Source: Azospirillum brasilense
Lineage (GTDB): Bacteria; Pseudomonadota; Alphaproteobacteria; Azospirillales; Azospirillaceae
NCBI RefSeq assembly: GCF_005222205.1
Contig: NZ_CP032346.1
Span: forward strand, 973,001-1,037,000
DNA: 64,000 nucleotides
Reading direction: 5' to 3'
Under the pieces are notes generated by a model. It ran no database searches. It saw only the letters and a program-made list of their open reading frames with translations, and had not been told where the DNA came from. A program made the position numbers and the translations under genes. Positions 18,800-27,996 of the stretch are shown here, one piece after another; position 1 is the first letter of the stretch, and each line of letters opens with the position of its first letter.

Positions 18800-19972
18800 A
18801 TGGTCGCGGTCCTTTCGAACCACGGGTCGGGCGGGCTGGCCCCGCAGCGCCCGGAACTGACGCTCGGCAGCAAGTTCCGCATGATCAACTGGGGGCTGGT
18901 GCTCCTGGTCTGCATCATCACATCGGTCGGGGTGGCCCTGCTCTACTCGGCCGCCGGCGGCAACTGGAAGCCCTGGGCGCAGCCGCAGCTCGTGCGCGCC
19001 ATTCCCGGCCTGGTCCTGATGCTGATGATCGCGCTGGTCGACGTGCGCCATCTGATGAAGTCGGCCTACGCCATCTTCCTGATCGTGCTCTGCCTGCTGG
19101 TCGCGGTGGAGCTGATGGGCCGCATCGGCATGGGCGCCCAGCGCTGGATCGACCTGGGATTCTTCCAGCTACAACCGTCCGAGCTGATGAAGCCGGCCCT
19201 GACCCTGGCGCTGGCGCGCTACTTTCACGGCATCTCTCTGGACCAGATCGGCCGCCCGCTGCTGCTGATCCCGCCCTTGCTGCTGGTCTTCGTCCCGGTG
19301 GCGCTGGTGCTGATGCAGCCGAACCTGGGCACCTCGCTGCTGCTCATCATGGGCAGCGGCGCCGTCTTCTTCGCGGCGGGCGTGAGGATCTGGAAGTTCC
19401 TGCTGGTCATCGGCGGCGGCCTGTCGGCCATTCCCATCGCCTGGGAGTTCCTGCACGATTATCAGAAGCAGCGAGTCTACACCTTCCTCGACCCGGAGAC
19501 CGACCCGCTGGGCGCCGGCTACAACATCCTCCAATCGAAGATCGCCCTGGGGTCGGGCGGGCTGTTCGGCAAGGGCTTCATGTCCGGCTCGCAGAGCCAG
19601 CTGATGTTCCTGCCGGAGAAGCACACCGACTTCATCTTCGTGGTGCTGGCGGAGGAGTTCGGGATGGTCGGCGCGCTGATCCTGCTGGCGCTGTACCTGA
19701 TGCTGTTCATCTACGGCGTGGTCATCGCGCTGAGCTGCCGCAGCCAGTTCGCCCGGCTGGTGGCGGTCGGCATGACCGCGCAGTTCTTCCTCTACGTGAT
19801 GGTCAACGTGTCGATGGTGACCGGCCTGATCCCGGTGGTGGGCATCCCGCTGCCGCTCGTGTCCTACGGCGGGTCGGCGATGATGACGCTGATGATCGGC
19901 GTGGGGCTTCTGCTCAGCATGTCGGTCCACCGCGAGGTCCGCATCCCGAAGAGCGGCGTCACCGAGCTGTGA
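18800..19972 (+). CDS. rodA: Rod shape-determining SEDS glycosyltransferase RodA
   Basis: 390 residues with about ten membrane helices. SEDS-family landmarks are present: GAQRWIDLGFFQLQPSELMK, the conserved loop HTDFIFVVLAEEFGMVG, and PLPLVSYGGSAMM near the end. RodA polymerises lipid II glycan strands during cell elongation together with PBP2. The usual partner genes mreBCD and mrdA are not beside it here, so in this organism rodA is separated from them or this is a second SEDS copy. The VNVSMVTGLIPVVGIPLPL segment favours RodA over FtsW. Confidence 0.9.
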   Translation: MVAVLSNHGSGGLAPQRPELTLGSKFRMINWGLVLLVCIITSVGVALLYSAAGGNWKPWAQPQLVRAIPGLVLMLMIALVDVRHLMKSAYAIFLIVLCLLVAVELMGRIGMGAQRWIDLGFFQLQPSELMKPALTLALARYFHGISLDQIGRPLLLIPPLLLVFVPVALVLMQPNLGTSLLLIMGSGAVFFAAGVRIWKFLLVIGGGLSAIPIAWEFLHDYQKQRVYTFLDPETDPLGAGYNILQSKIALGSGGLFGKGFMSGSQSQLMFLPEKHTDFIFVVLAEEFGMVGALILLALYLMLFIYGVVIALSCRSQFARLVAVGMTAQFFLYVMVNVSMVTGLIPVVGIPLPLVSYGGSAMMTLMIGVGLLLSMSVHREVRIPKSGVTEL

Positions 19973-19994
19973 CGCCGCCAGTCGGAGCGCTCCG

Positions 19995-21299
19995 TCAGCC
20001 CTCCGAGACCTCGCCGTTCTCCTGGATCAGCACCTTGTCGATGCGGCGGCCGTCCATGTCGATGACCTCGAAGCGCAGGCCGTTCCAGCGGAAATGCTCA
20101 GCGGCGGTGGGGACATGGCCCAGACGGTCGAGCATGAAGCCGGCGATGGTGTGGTAATCGCCCTCGCCCTTCAGCCCCTTCACGCCGACCAGCGACTCCA
20201 CCTCCTCCACCGGGGTCATGCCGTCGACCAGCCAGGAGCCGTCCTCGCGCTGGACCGCGAAGCCGTCGCCTTCCTGCCCCTGCTCGGGCATCTCGCCGGC
20301 GATGGCCTCCATGATGTCGGTGACGGTGGCGATGCCCTCGACGCTGCCGTATTCGTCCACCACCACGGCCATGTGGATGCTGGCCTGCTTGAACAGCTCC
20401 AGCAGCCGCAGGACGGGGGTGCCGTCATGGACGATCAGCGGCTCCACCATGGCCTCACGCAGGTCGAAGCTGCGGCCCTGGAGCGCCTGGTTGAGCAGCG
20501 CCTTGCTGGACACGATGCCCTGCACCTCGTCCACGTCGCCGCGGCAGACCAGGAAGCGGGAATAGCCGCTGGCCTGGATCTCCTTGGCGATGGCGTCGGG
20601 CGGGTCGTCGAGGTCGATCCACACGAGGTCCGGGCGCGGCGTCATGATCGACCGCGCGGTGCGGTCGGACAGGCGGAACACGCCCTCGATCATCTGCCGC
20701 TCGGCGGGTTCGAAGACGCCGGTCTGCGTGCCCTCCTTGATGAGGCTCTTGACCTCCTCCTCGGTGACGGTCTGCTCGCGCGCGGTGGGCAGGCGCAGCA
20801 GCTTCATCACGCCCTCGGTCGAGACGCCGAGCAGCCAGACCAGCGGCATGGCGATGCGCGACAGGACGCTCATCGGACCGGCCACGCCGGCGGCGATGCG
20901 CTCCGCGTTCACCAGCGCCATGCGCTTGGGCACCAGCTCGCCGACGATCAGCGACAGGTAGGTGATCGCGGCGACCACCAGCGCGAAGCCGACCTGCTGG
21001 CCGTAAGGGGCGATCCAGGAAACGTTGGCGTCCAGGACCGTGCCCAGCCGGTCGGCCAGGGTCGCGCCACCGTAGGCGCCGGCGATGATGCCGATCAGCG
21101 TGATGCCGACCTGCACGGTGGAGAGGAAATTGCCGGGGTCCTCCGACAGTTTCAGCGCGGCGCGGGCGCCCTTGCTGCGTGTTTCCTCGGCCATCTGCTG
21201 AAGCCGCGCGCGCCGCGACGACACCAGCGCCATTTCCGACATTGCGAAAAAGGCGTTCAGCAGGATCAGCAAAATGATGACCAGTACTTCCCAAATCAT
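19995..21299 (-). CDS. CorC/HlyC-type CNNM/CBS membrane protein
   Basis: 434 residues. The DUF21 transmembrane domain occupies about 1-190 (start MIWEVLVIILLILLNAFFAMSE; ALVSSRRARL). A CBS pair (about 215-335, containing IMTPRPDLVWIDLDD) and a C-terminal CorC/HlyC FAD-like domain with the DGM and GDYHTIAGF segments follow. Relatives take part in Mg2+ or Co2+ efflux. It is convergent with rodA (22 bp apart) and lies directly upstream of exoD on the same strand with a 27-bp gap from the end of exoD's neighbouring frame. Confidence 0.9.
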   Translation of the reverse strand: MIWEVLVIILLILLNAFFAMSEMALVSSRRARLQQMAEETRSKGARAALKLSEDPGNFLSTVQVGITLIGIIAGAYGGATLADRLGTVLDANVSWIAPYGQQVGFALVVAAITYLSLIVGELVPKRMALVNAERIAAGVAGPMSVLSRIAMPLVWLLGVSTEGVMKLLRLPTAREQTVTEEEVKSLIKEGTQTGVFEPAERQMIEGVFRLSDRTARSIMTPRPDLVWIDLDDPPDAIAKEIQASGYSRFLVCRGDVDEVQGIVSSKALLNQALQGRSFDLREAMVEPLIVHDGTPVLRLLELFKQASIHMAVVVDEYGSVEGIATVTDIMEAIAGEMPEQGQEGDGFAVQREDGSWLVDGMTPVEEVESLVGVKGLKGEGDYHTIAGFMLDRLGHVPTAAEHFRWNGLRFEVIDMDGRRIDKVLIQENGEVSEG

Positions 21300-21326
21300 G
21301 GCGTCGAGCCCGCGGGCGCTCCCTCT

Positions 21327-22019
21327 TTATGAAGACAGTTTGTCGAAGATCAGCATGCCGGCCTGCCCGAAACCGAACAGGATGGCAGCGACGATGACGA
21401 TGGCGATCAGTCCGGCGACGAGGCCGGCGGCGACGAAAGCCCCATCCTTCTCGATCAGCCCCAGCGCGATCAGCGCGATGGCGAAGGCCGGCGGCTGGTT
21501 GCCGAAGACGATGGGAAGGGCCAGAATTCCGGCGAGGATCATCACGGCCACGCCGAGCAGCCGCTCCGCCGTGGGGGCGGTCATCGCCGGCAGGCGCGGG
21601 CGCAGATGCCGCTCCAGCCGGTCGACGTGCGGCTTCGCCTTGGCGATCACGCGCAGGAAGGCGTCGCGGTCGAGCGTGAGGGCGGCCAGACGGCGCGGCA
21701 GCCAGGGGCGGTCGCGCCCGGCGGCGATCTGCGCGCCGATCAGCAGCATCGGCAGGCCCGTCGCCGTGGACAGGCCGGGCACCGGCAGGATGTTCGGAAT
21801 GGACAGGATCAGAAGAAGGGCGCCGAAGGCGCGGTCGCCCAGAATGCCCACGAGGTCGCCCAGCGCGATCCGCGCGCCATGGTCGTGGTTCAGGAAATCG
21901 TCCAGCACCGCCGAAGCGGGGTTCACCGGCGGGGAGCCGGTGGGCGCGGCATCGCCGCGGTCAACGTCCTCCGGAGCCTGACGGTCCAGGGACGTGTCGG
22001 GAGGTCGGCCGTCGCTCAC
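21327..22019 (-). CDS. Exopolysaccharide synthesis ExoD family membrane protein
   Basis: 230 residues with an N-terminal polar lead, then ExoD features: GDRAFGALLLILSIPNILPVPG, TGLPMLLIGAQ, and several C-terminal hydrophobic helices (LLGVAVMILAGILALPIVFGN onward). ExoD in Sinorhizobium is needed for normal exopolysaccharide and alkali tolerance; its biochemistry is unclear. No ATG fits, so I use GTG at 22019, which has GGGGAG four bases upstream. The longer frame upstream is unlike the family. Another GTG six bases... further upstream is possible. Confidence 0.8.
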   Translation of the reverse strand: MSDGRPPDTSLDRQAPEDVDRGDAAPTGSPPVNPASAVLDDFLNHDHGARIALGDLVGILGDRAFGALLLILSIPNILPVPGLSTATGLPMLLIGAQIAAGRDRPWLPRRLAALTLDRDAFLRVIAKAKPHVDRLERHLRPRLPAMTAPTAERLLGVAVMILAGILALPIVFGNQPPAFAIALIALGLIEKDGAFVAAGLVAGLIAIVIVAAILFGFGQAGMLIFDKLSS

Positions 22020-22152
22020 GGCGCTCCCCACGGAGGCCGCCCGAAACGGCGGAAGGGTAAACCCATGGACCTTTCGCGTCGCAACATCGTAGGGATTCCT
22101 TTTACAGCATCGCCGGTCGGCGCGCCAGCCCGTCTGTGGAATGCGCCGCGTC

Positions 22153-23361
22153 TCAAGGGGATGATGCCACAAACGGCAGGTCCACGGTGAAGGTCGAGCC
22201 GCGTCCCGGCGCCGAATCGGCGGTGATGCGCCCGCCATGCCCCTCGGCGATGGACCGGCAGATGTAGAGGCCGAGGCCGACCGTCCCCTCCCCCTCGGTG
22301 CCCAGCCGGCCGGTGCGCGCGAAGGGCTGGAAGAGCTGGGCCAACTCGGCCGGGGGAATGCCCCTTCCCTCGTCGGACACGCGCAGGCGCGCCCGGCCGC
22401 CACCCTCGCTCGCGGTCTCGCCCGGGGCCTGGCTGAGGGCGACGCGGACCCGCCCGCCCCGGTCGGAGTATTTGATGGCGTTCGACAGCAGGTTGTTGAG
22501 AAGCTGATCCAGCTTGGCCGGGTCGATGTCGGCCATGGGCAGCGGGCGTTCGGGCACGGACAGCTCGATGGTGATGGTCTTGCCCTCGGCCAACACGCGA
22601 TTCATCGAGACGTTCCGACGGACCAGCGCCGCCAGATCGGACGGTCGCCGCGCCAGCCGCAGTTGCCCGGCCTGCAGCGCCGCGAGGGACAGCGCGTCCT
22701 CCACCATGTGGCGCATCGACAGGCTGGATTCCCGGATGCGCTCCAGGCAGGCCCGCTCCGTCGCCTCCAGCCGCCCGTCCAGCCTCTGTTCCAACAGCTC
22801 CGCGAAGCCGACGACGACCTGGAGCGGCGTGCGCAGGTCGTGGGCCAGCATGCCCATCAGACGGTTCTTCTGCTCGTTGCTGGCGGCCAGTTCGGCGTTG
22901 GCCTTGGCGAGCGCCCGCTGGACGGTGGCGAGTTCGTTGTTGAGGAGGGTCATCTCGTCGAACAGCGCGTCCACGGTGGGCACCTCCGGAGCCGGCACCG
23001 CCCTGCGGAGCGGAGCGAGCCGCTCGGCAAGCCGCGGGTTGAGCGTCTCCATCTCCTCAAGCAGGGCCGGGAGCCCGCCGGGTGCCCGCGCCACCGCCAG
23101 CAGCAGTCCCTCCGCGTCGCTGAGCCCGCTGACATGGAACGCCCCCGTGGGGTGGAGTCGGCTGGACAGGAGCTGATCGATCATCCGGCCGGACTTCCGC
23201 AGGCCGCTGAACAGGTCCAGCGCGCCCGCCACCGCGTCCGGGCCGAACAGCACGGGAAAGGGGGTGCCCGGCTTTCCGGTCAATCCCGGCAGTCCGGCGC
23301 CCACCCGGTGCAGGGCGCGCAGACGCCCGTCGTGATCGCAGGTCAGGACCAGCCCGTCCAT
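22153..23361 (-). CDS. Sensor histidine kinase, soluble, paired with a B12-binding protein
   Basis: 402 residues without membrane helices. Residues 1-120 look like a PAS-type input domain (LVLTCDHDGRLRALHRVGAGL). A short coiled coil (about 138-165) leads to the HisKA domain with the phospho-acceptor His174 in MLAHDLRTPLQ. The ATPase domain shows the N box NLLSNAIKYSD, G1 DEGRGIP and G2 GTVGLGLYICRSIAEGHGG. It is the last gene of a three-gene strand (receiver, B12 protein, kinase) with a 52-bp gap to the B12 gene, so it probably signals with them. ATG 23361 has GGGAGAAGG just upstream. Confidence 0.9.
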   Translation of the reverse strand: MDGLVLTCDHDGRLRALHRVGAGLPGLTGKPGTPFPVLFGPDAVAGALDLFSGLRKSGRMIDQLLSSRLHPTGAFHVSGLSDAEGLLLAVARAPGGLPALLEEMETLNPRLAERLAPLRRAVPAPEVPTVDALFDEMTLLNNELATVQRALAKANAELAASNEQKNRLMGMLAHDLRTPLQVVVGFAELLEQRLDGRLEATERACLERIRESSLSMRHMVEDALSLAALQAGQLRLARRPSDLAALVRRNVSMNRVLAEGKTITIELSVPERPLPMADIDPAKLDQLLNNLLSNAIKYSDRGGRVRVALSQAPGETASEGGGRARLRVSDEGRGIPPAELAQLFQPFARTGRLGTEGEGTVGLGLYICRSIAEGHGGRITADSAPGRGSTFTVDLPFVASSP

Positions 23362-23413
23362 GCCTTCTCCCTCAAGCCGCACACATCACGCCATCCCCGT
23401 CACGCCATGCCCG

Positions 23414-24526
23414 TCACGCGACACCGGCGGCACGGTCCGGAGCCGCCGGGCCGATCAGCCGGTCCGCGATGGCGACCGCCTCCTCGGCGCCGGGGGCGAA
23501 GGCGTCGGCGCCGACCGTCCTCCACAGGTCCGGAACGAGGTTGAAGGGGTAACCGCCGACCAGCACCCGCGGCGGCTGTTCCCACGGCTCGGCGCGCACC
23601 GCGGCGATGAGGGCGGCGACCCGCCCGACATGGGCGGTGATGGTGGCGGACACCGCCAGAATCCGGGCGTTCCGCTCACGCAGCGCGTGGATGATGCTGT
23701 TCGCGGGGGTGTTGGCGCCGAGATAATGGCTGTCCCAACCGGCCATCTCGAAGAAATCGGCGACCATGCGGATGCCGATCTCGTGCTGCTCCCCGCCGAC
23801 GCAGGTGGCGACTATGGACGGGCCCTTCCGCTCGGTGGCGAAGATCGCCGGGTAGAGCTGACCCATGATCGCCTGGGTGGCGGCGGTGGCGAAATGCTCG
23901 TGCGCCACGGTGATCGCCCGCGTCTGCCAGAGCCGCCCGATCTCGCGCAGGGCCGGTTGGAACACATGCAGGTACAGGTCGGGCACCCTGGTCCCGCCGG
24001 CGGCGGCTTCCGTCACCATCGTCGCCGCCCGGCGCCGGTCGCCGGACAGCAGCGCATCCAGATAGGCGCGCGCGAGCGCGCCGAGCGGCGCATCCGATCG
24101 GACGAAGGGCGGCACGTCCCGTGGCAGGCCGGGCAAAGCCGCCAGCCCCTCCCCCACGCACGCGCGCACGCGCGCCGCCGTGGCGGAATCGACCCGGCCG
24201 GCCACGACGTCGCGGAGGATTTCCAGGCTTTCGCCCAGCTCCCCGTCGGGGATGCCGATTCCGGCGAAGAGGATCTTGACCCAGGCCACATATTCGCGAA
24301 ACAGCGCCGGGCTGTCGCTCGCCACCGCTTCCGCCAGATACAGAAGGTGGAAGCTGACATCCTCGACGCAGTGCTCCCGGCCGGCATCGCCATACCGGGC
24401 GTAAAGCGCCGGCCAGCGCTCGAACTGAATCGCCACGACCGCACGTGCCAATTCCTCGCGGCGGTCCACGATGGGATTGGAGGCGATCCGCAGCGGACCG
24501 GAAATGGGCCGGACGGTCCCCGGCAT
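23414..24526 (-). CDS. B12-binding protein with CarH/LitR-type photosensor signature
   Basis: 370 residues. An all-helical N-terminal domain of unknown type (1-140) is followed by a four-helix B12-capping domain (about 145-230) and a Rossmann-like B12-binding domain (about 235-365). The capping domain carries W200-x9-E210-H211, the signature by which CarH-type photoreceptors place adenosyl-B12. The binding loop reads E246-x-H248-x-x-G251, giving His248 as lower cobalt ligand; light-sensing members also have Glu where enzymes have Asp. There is no DNA-binding domain, unlike CarH itself. It lies between the receiver gene and the kinase gene, so it likely regulates them. Confidence 0.85.
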   Translation of the reverse strand: MPGTVRPISGPLRIASNPIVDRREELARAVVAIQFERWPALYARYGDAGREHCVEDVSFHLLYLAEAVASDSPALFREYVAWVKILFAGIGIPDGELGESLEILRDVVAGRVDSATAARVRACVGEGLAALPGLPRDVPPFVRSDAPLGALARAYLDALLSGDRRRAATMVTEAAAGGTRVPDLYLHVFQPALREIGRLWQTRAITVAHEHFATAATQAIMGQLYPAIFATERKGPSIVATCVGGEQHEIGIRMVADFFEMAGWDSHYLGANTPANSIIHALRERNARILAVSATITAHVGRVAALIAAVRAEPWEQPPRVLVGGYPFNLVPDLWRTVGADAFAPGAEEAVAIADRLIGPAAPDRAAGVA

Positions 24527-24653
24527 GGCACGGCGTCTCCCGTCAGGGGATGTTCGGAAGGAAGGTGCCCCCTCCCACCCATTCCTGCAACGCCCGATTT
24601 CGCGAAATGGTTCAGTTTCCGAGCAATCACGCCTAATGATTGTGGAAAGCCTG

Positions 24654-25100
24654 TCAGCGGACTTTCTGAAGAACGAAGGACAGCCGCTTCTGGAGGTCGG
24701 CCTTCGACACCGGCTTCACCAGATAACCGGAGATTCCGTAGGCGATGGCCCGCTTGACGGTGTCCGCCTCGCGGTGGGCGGTCAGGACGATCACCGGAAG
24801 ATCGGCCAGAGGATTTCCCGTGGCCGTCCGCAGCGCGTGCAGCAGGTCCAACCCGCTCATCCGCGGCATTTCCAGATCGCAGATGGCGAGGTCCACCTTT
24901 TCGGGATGGTCGCGCAGGATGGCCAGCGCCGACACGCCGTCCGACGCCTCCCACACCTGGCGAACCTTCAGATCCTGGAGCAGACGGCTCATCAGCCGGC
25001 GGGTGAAGTCATCGTCTTCGATCAGCAGGACACGCAGGTCGTTGATGCTGCGGTTCAGCGACCCATCCTTCGCAGGCTCGTTGAGCATCGGCGCGGCCAT
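24654..25100 (-). CDS. Single-domain response regulator (CheY-like receiver)
   Basis: 148 residues. A 20-residue polar lead is followed by one receiver domain: acidic pocket LLIEDDD (Asp29/30), phospho-acceptor Asp75 in ICDLEMPRMSG, Thr107 in VIVLTAHR and Lys129 in YLVKPVSK. There is no output domain, so it acts through protein contacts or phosphotransfer. It is the first gene of the strand that continues into the B12-binding protein (127-bp gap) and the histidine kinase. ATG at 25088 is a possible alternative start. Confidence 0.9.
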   Translation of the reverse strand: MAAPMLNEPAKDGSLNRSINDLRVLLIEDDDFTRRLMSRLLQDLKVRQVWEASDGVSALAILRDHPEKVDLAICDLEMPRMSGLDLLHALRTATGNPLADLPVIVLTAHREADTVKRAIAYGISGYLVKPVSKADLQKRLSFVLQKVR

Positions 25101-25384
25101 CCTATCCGTGTCGTTGCATTGGGAAAGCGTCTGAGCACGTTACATCGCTGGGAACGACCGGAGAAGTCCGCAAATGATGCAAAAATCGTAATTTATGCAA
25201 CCATGGAAACGGGCGGAGCGACGCGCTGTCGTGGATGATCGCGACCTTGCGCCGGGGCCCGTTGTCCGCCCTGTCGGCGATCTGCTAAACCCGCAAGGCC
25301 CGATCAACGATCGGGCCGACGGCCGGGGCCGCCTCTCGGGGATGGCCCCGCACCCCGCACGCGGTTTCGGAACAGCCAGCCACC

Positions 25385-25999
25385 ATGCAACTCGACCTTC
25401 TCAAGAGACCGGACGGACGGACGGCCATCCTGATGCCGTCCGGCTTCGTCCTCGACCTGCTGACTCCGGACGCCACGGGCATGCCGATCGAGGACATCGC
25501 CCAGTGCCTGTCGTCCCAGCCGCGCTGGGGCGGGGCGGCCCGGCCCTGGTACTCGGTCGCCGAGCATTCGGTGATGGTCTCGCGTCTGGTGCCGCCGCCC
25601 CTGGCCTACTCGGCCCTGATGCACGACTGCGAGGAGTTCCTCGGCGACTGGCCGTCGCCGGTGAAGGTGATGCTGGACCGCGACTACGTCAAACAGCGGC
25701 TCCATCCGGTCAAGGACGCGTTGCGCCGCTGGTTCGGCTTCGACGACGAGGCGCCGGCCATCAAGCAGGCCGACCTCGTCTGCATGGCCACGGAGCTGCG
25801 CGATCTCCTGCCGCCCGCTTGGCTGGATTGGGGACACCTGCCGCCCGCCCACCCGGACAGGATCGTCCCGGTCGGGCCCGATCGGGCGTACGCGCTTTTC
25901 CTGGAGCGGTACGAGGCGTTGAAGCACCTCGCCCAGCCGCAAGCCAAATCCCCGAAGGCCAAAGCCACGCGGAGCAGGCGCAAGGCGCCGCAGCCTTGA
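25385..25999 (+). CDS. HD-family phosphohydrolase
   Basis: 204 residues with the metal-binding H...HD...D pattern of the HD superfamily: AEHSVMVSR, ALMHDCEEFLGD and KQADLVCMATE. It resembles the YfbR/5'-nucleotidase-like single-domain HD hydrolases that dephosphorylate nucleotides. It starts with MQLDLLKRPDGRTAILMPSG, also found in alphaproteobacterial members. The C-terminus is a basic Lys/Arg/Pro tail. The 284-bp divergent region to the response regulator contains AT-rich sequence around 25180-25200 and a tandem ATGCAA. Confidence 0.8.
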   Translation: MQLDLLKRPDGRTAILMPSGFVLDLLTPDATGMPIEDIAQCLSSQPRWGGAARPWYSVAEHSVMVSRLVPPPLAYSALMHDCEEFLGDWPSPVKVMLDRDYVKQRLHPVKDALRRWFGFDDEAPAIKQADLVCMATELRDLLPPAWLDWGHLPPAHPDRIVPVGPDRAYALFLERYEALKHLAQPQAKSPKAKATRSRRKAPQP

Positions 26000-26026
26000 C
26001 CGCGACGGCGAACCCCGCACCGAAAG

Positions 26027-26102
26027 GGCGTACGTACGCCGTGTACGTCCGCCAAACCCTCGCGGGCCGCCGGACCGCGGCACGTATCATACAGTAAGCT
26101 AC
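26027..26102 (+). promoter_or_regulatory. Putative regulatory region upstream of hpnH
   Basis: A perfect 14-bp palindrome GGCGTACGTACGCC lies at 26027-26040. The 15-mer CATACAGTAAGCTAC at 26088-26102 resembles CATACAGTAGCGTAC at 30431-30445 upstream of hpnN (12 of 15 identical). hpnH starts 113 bp further on. The 215-bp gap 26000-26214 holds no gene that I can support. Confidence 0.4.
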
Positions 26103-26214
26103 CTGCCGTGCGTCCCCGGACGCTCCAAACTGGAGCGCGATGCAATTTCAGGGATGAGCGAATGACGGCGATCCACCAGACGGCGATCCACCATGGTCCG
26201 GGAGAGGCGTAGCC

Positions 26215-27342
26215 ATGGCCGTTCCCGCGATCCAGGCGGCGCTCGTCGGCGCCTATGTGCTGCGCCAGCGCCTCAAGGGCAACCGGCGTTTCCCCCTGGT
26301 GCTGATGATGGAGCCGCTGTTCCGCTGCAACCTCGCCTGCGCGGGTTGCGGCAAGATCGACTATCCCGACCCCATCCTGCGCCGCCGCCTGTCGGTGGAG
26401 GAAGCTTTGGACTCGGTGGACGAATGCGGCGCCCCGGTGGTCTCCATCGCCGGGGGCGAGCCGTTGCTGCATCCGGATATCCACACCATCGCCGCCGGCA
26501 TCGTGGCGCGCCGCAAGTTCGTCTACCTCTGCACCAACGCCCTGCTGATGGAAAAGCGGCTCGACCGCTTCACCCCCAGCCCCTTCTTCACCTGGTCGGT
26601 CCATCTCGACGGCGGGCGGGAGGAGCATGACAAGGCGGTCTGCCAGCCGGGCGTCTACGACCGCGCCGTCGCGGCGATCCGGGCCGCCAAGGCGCGGGGC
26701 TTCCGCGTCAACATCAACTGCACCCTGTTCGACGGGGCGGAGCCGGAGAAGGTCGCCGCCTTCCTCGACGAGGTCATGGCGGCCGGCATCGACGCCGTCA
26801 CCGTGTCGCCCGGCTACGCCTATGAACGCGCGCCCGACCAGGAGCATTTCCTGAACCGCCGCAAGACCAAGGAGCTGTTCCGCGACGTCTTCGCGCGGGG
26901 GCGGGGCCGGAAATGGCGCTTTTCGCAATCGTCGCTGTTCCTCGATTTCCTGGCCGGCAACCGCAGCTACCGCTGCTCGCCCTGGGGCAACCCGACGCGC
27001 AACGTCTTCGGCTGGCAGCGCCCCTGCTATCTGCTGGGCGAGGGCTACGCCCCGACCTTCAAGGCGTTGATGGAGGAGACGGACTGGGACGCCTACGGCA
27101 CCGGCAATTACGAGAAATGCGCCGATTGCATGGTCCATAGCGGCTATGAGCCGACCGCGGTGGAGGACACGCTGCGCAATCCTCTGTCGGCGCTGGCGGT
27201 CAGCCTGCGCGGACCGCGCACGGAGGGGCCGATGGCGCCGGAGATCCCGCTGGACCGCCAGCGCCCGGCGGAGGAGGTCTTCTCACGCCACGTCGCGGAC
27301 ACGCTGCGCCGGATCGAGGCCGAGCGGACCGCCGCCGAGTAA
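26215..27342 (+). CDS. hpnH: Adenosyl-hopene transferase HpnH (radical SAM)
   Basis: 375 residues, matching HpnH over its length. The radical-SAM cluster is C38-x3-C42-x2-C45 in FRCNLACAGCGK. SIAGGEPLLHPDI is the GGE motif, and the C-terminal cysteine-bearing segment NYEKCADCMVHSGYEP is characteristic. HpnH joins the 5'-deoxyadenosyl radical to diploptene to make adenosylhopane, the first step of C35 extended hopanoids. The gene opens the hopanoid locus and converges on hpnG, whose end overlaps by 60 bp. Confidence 0.96.
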   Translation: MAVPAIQAALVGAYVLRQRLKGNRRFPLVLMMEPLFRCNLACAGCGKIDYPDPILRRRLSVEEALDSVDECGAPVVSIAGGEPLLHPDIHTIAAGIVARRKFVYLCTNALLMEKRLDRFTPSPFFTWSVHLDGGREEHDKAVCQPGVYDRAVAAIRAAKARGFRVNINCTLFDGAEPEKVAAFLDEVMAAGIDAVTVSPGYAYERAPDQEHFLNRRKTKELFRDVFARGRGRKWRFSQSSLFLDFLAGNRSYRCSPWGNPTRNVFGWQRPCYLLGEGYAPTFKALMEETDWDAYGTGNYEKCADCMVHSGYEPTAVEDTLRNPLSALAVSLRGPRTEGPMAPEIPLDRQRPAEEVFSRHVADTLRRIEAERTAAE

Positions 27343-27987
27343 ATCCGTCGGAATGGCCTGGGCGGCGCCGCGCAGTGACGCCAGGGCGCGGCCGAGGTCC
27401 CAGGCCAGCCGGCCCAGCGCGACGAGTTCGCGGGGGTCGGCGACCAAGCGCGCCAGCACGGCGCCGGGGGCCATGCGCCCCGCCCCGTCCAGCCCGGCCA
27501 GCGCCGCCCTGGGGAGCGCCCGCCACGCCGGATCGGCGACCACCCGCAGGACGGCGAAGGGCCGGCCCCACGCCTGGCAGGCCCGCGCGACGGCAAGGCT
27601 TTCCAGATCGACGGCCACGGCGCCGGTCAGAGCCCGCAGCCGCGCCTTGTCCCCGACCGTCGCCGCCGGTATCCGGGCGCCCGCCACCAAGGCGGAGCGC
27701 GCCAGCGGCAAGGCGCTCTGGAGGCGGTCCCGCCAGGGTCGCCACGTTTCGAAGACGGCGCCGTCCTCATCGACGACGGCCGTCGCCAGGACCAGCGAGC
27801 CGGGCCGCAGGTCGGGCGCCAAGCCCCCCGCGATGCCGAAGCTGACGATCCCGCCGGCGCCCCCCTCCAGCAACCGATGCGCCGCCAGCGCGGCGGCGGC
27901 GTCCCCCATGGCGCAGGCGACGGGAAGCCCGCTGCGCCGGGCCAGACGGGCTTCCAACGCCATGCCGGTGAGGATCGCGGCGGTCAT
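27283..27987 (-). CDS. hpnG: Hopanoid-associated nucleoside phosphorylase HpnG
   Basis: 234 residues of the purine-nucleoside-phosphorylase/MTAN type. The N-terminal LTGMALEARLARRSG, the SFGIAGGLAPDLRPGSLV loop and VDLESLAVARA (catalytic/sugar-binding Glu region) are as in HpnG. It releases adenine from adenosylhopane during bacteriohopanetetrol synthesis, following HpnH. ATG 27987 has GGGAGG four bases upstream; a GTG immediately before it is also possible. The 3' end overlaps the convergent hpnH end. Confidence 0.9.
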   Translation of the reverse strand: MTAAILTGMALEARLARRSGLPVACAMGDAAAALAAHRLLEGGAGGIVSFGIAGGLAPDLRPGSLVLATAVVDEDGAVFETWRPWRDRLQSALPLARSALVAGARIPAATVGDKARLRALTGAVAVDLESLAVARACQAWGRPFAVLRVVADPAWRALPRAALAGLDGAGRMAPGAVLARLVADPRELVALGRLAWDLGRALASLRGAAQAIPTDLLGGGPLGLDPAQRVRDVA

Positions 27988-27996
27988 CACGCCTCC

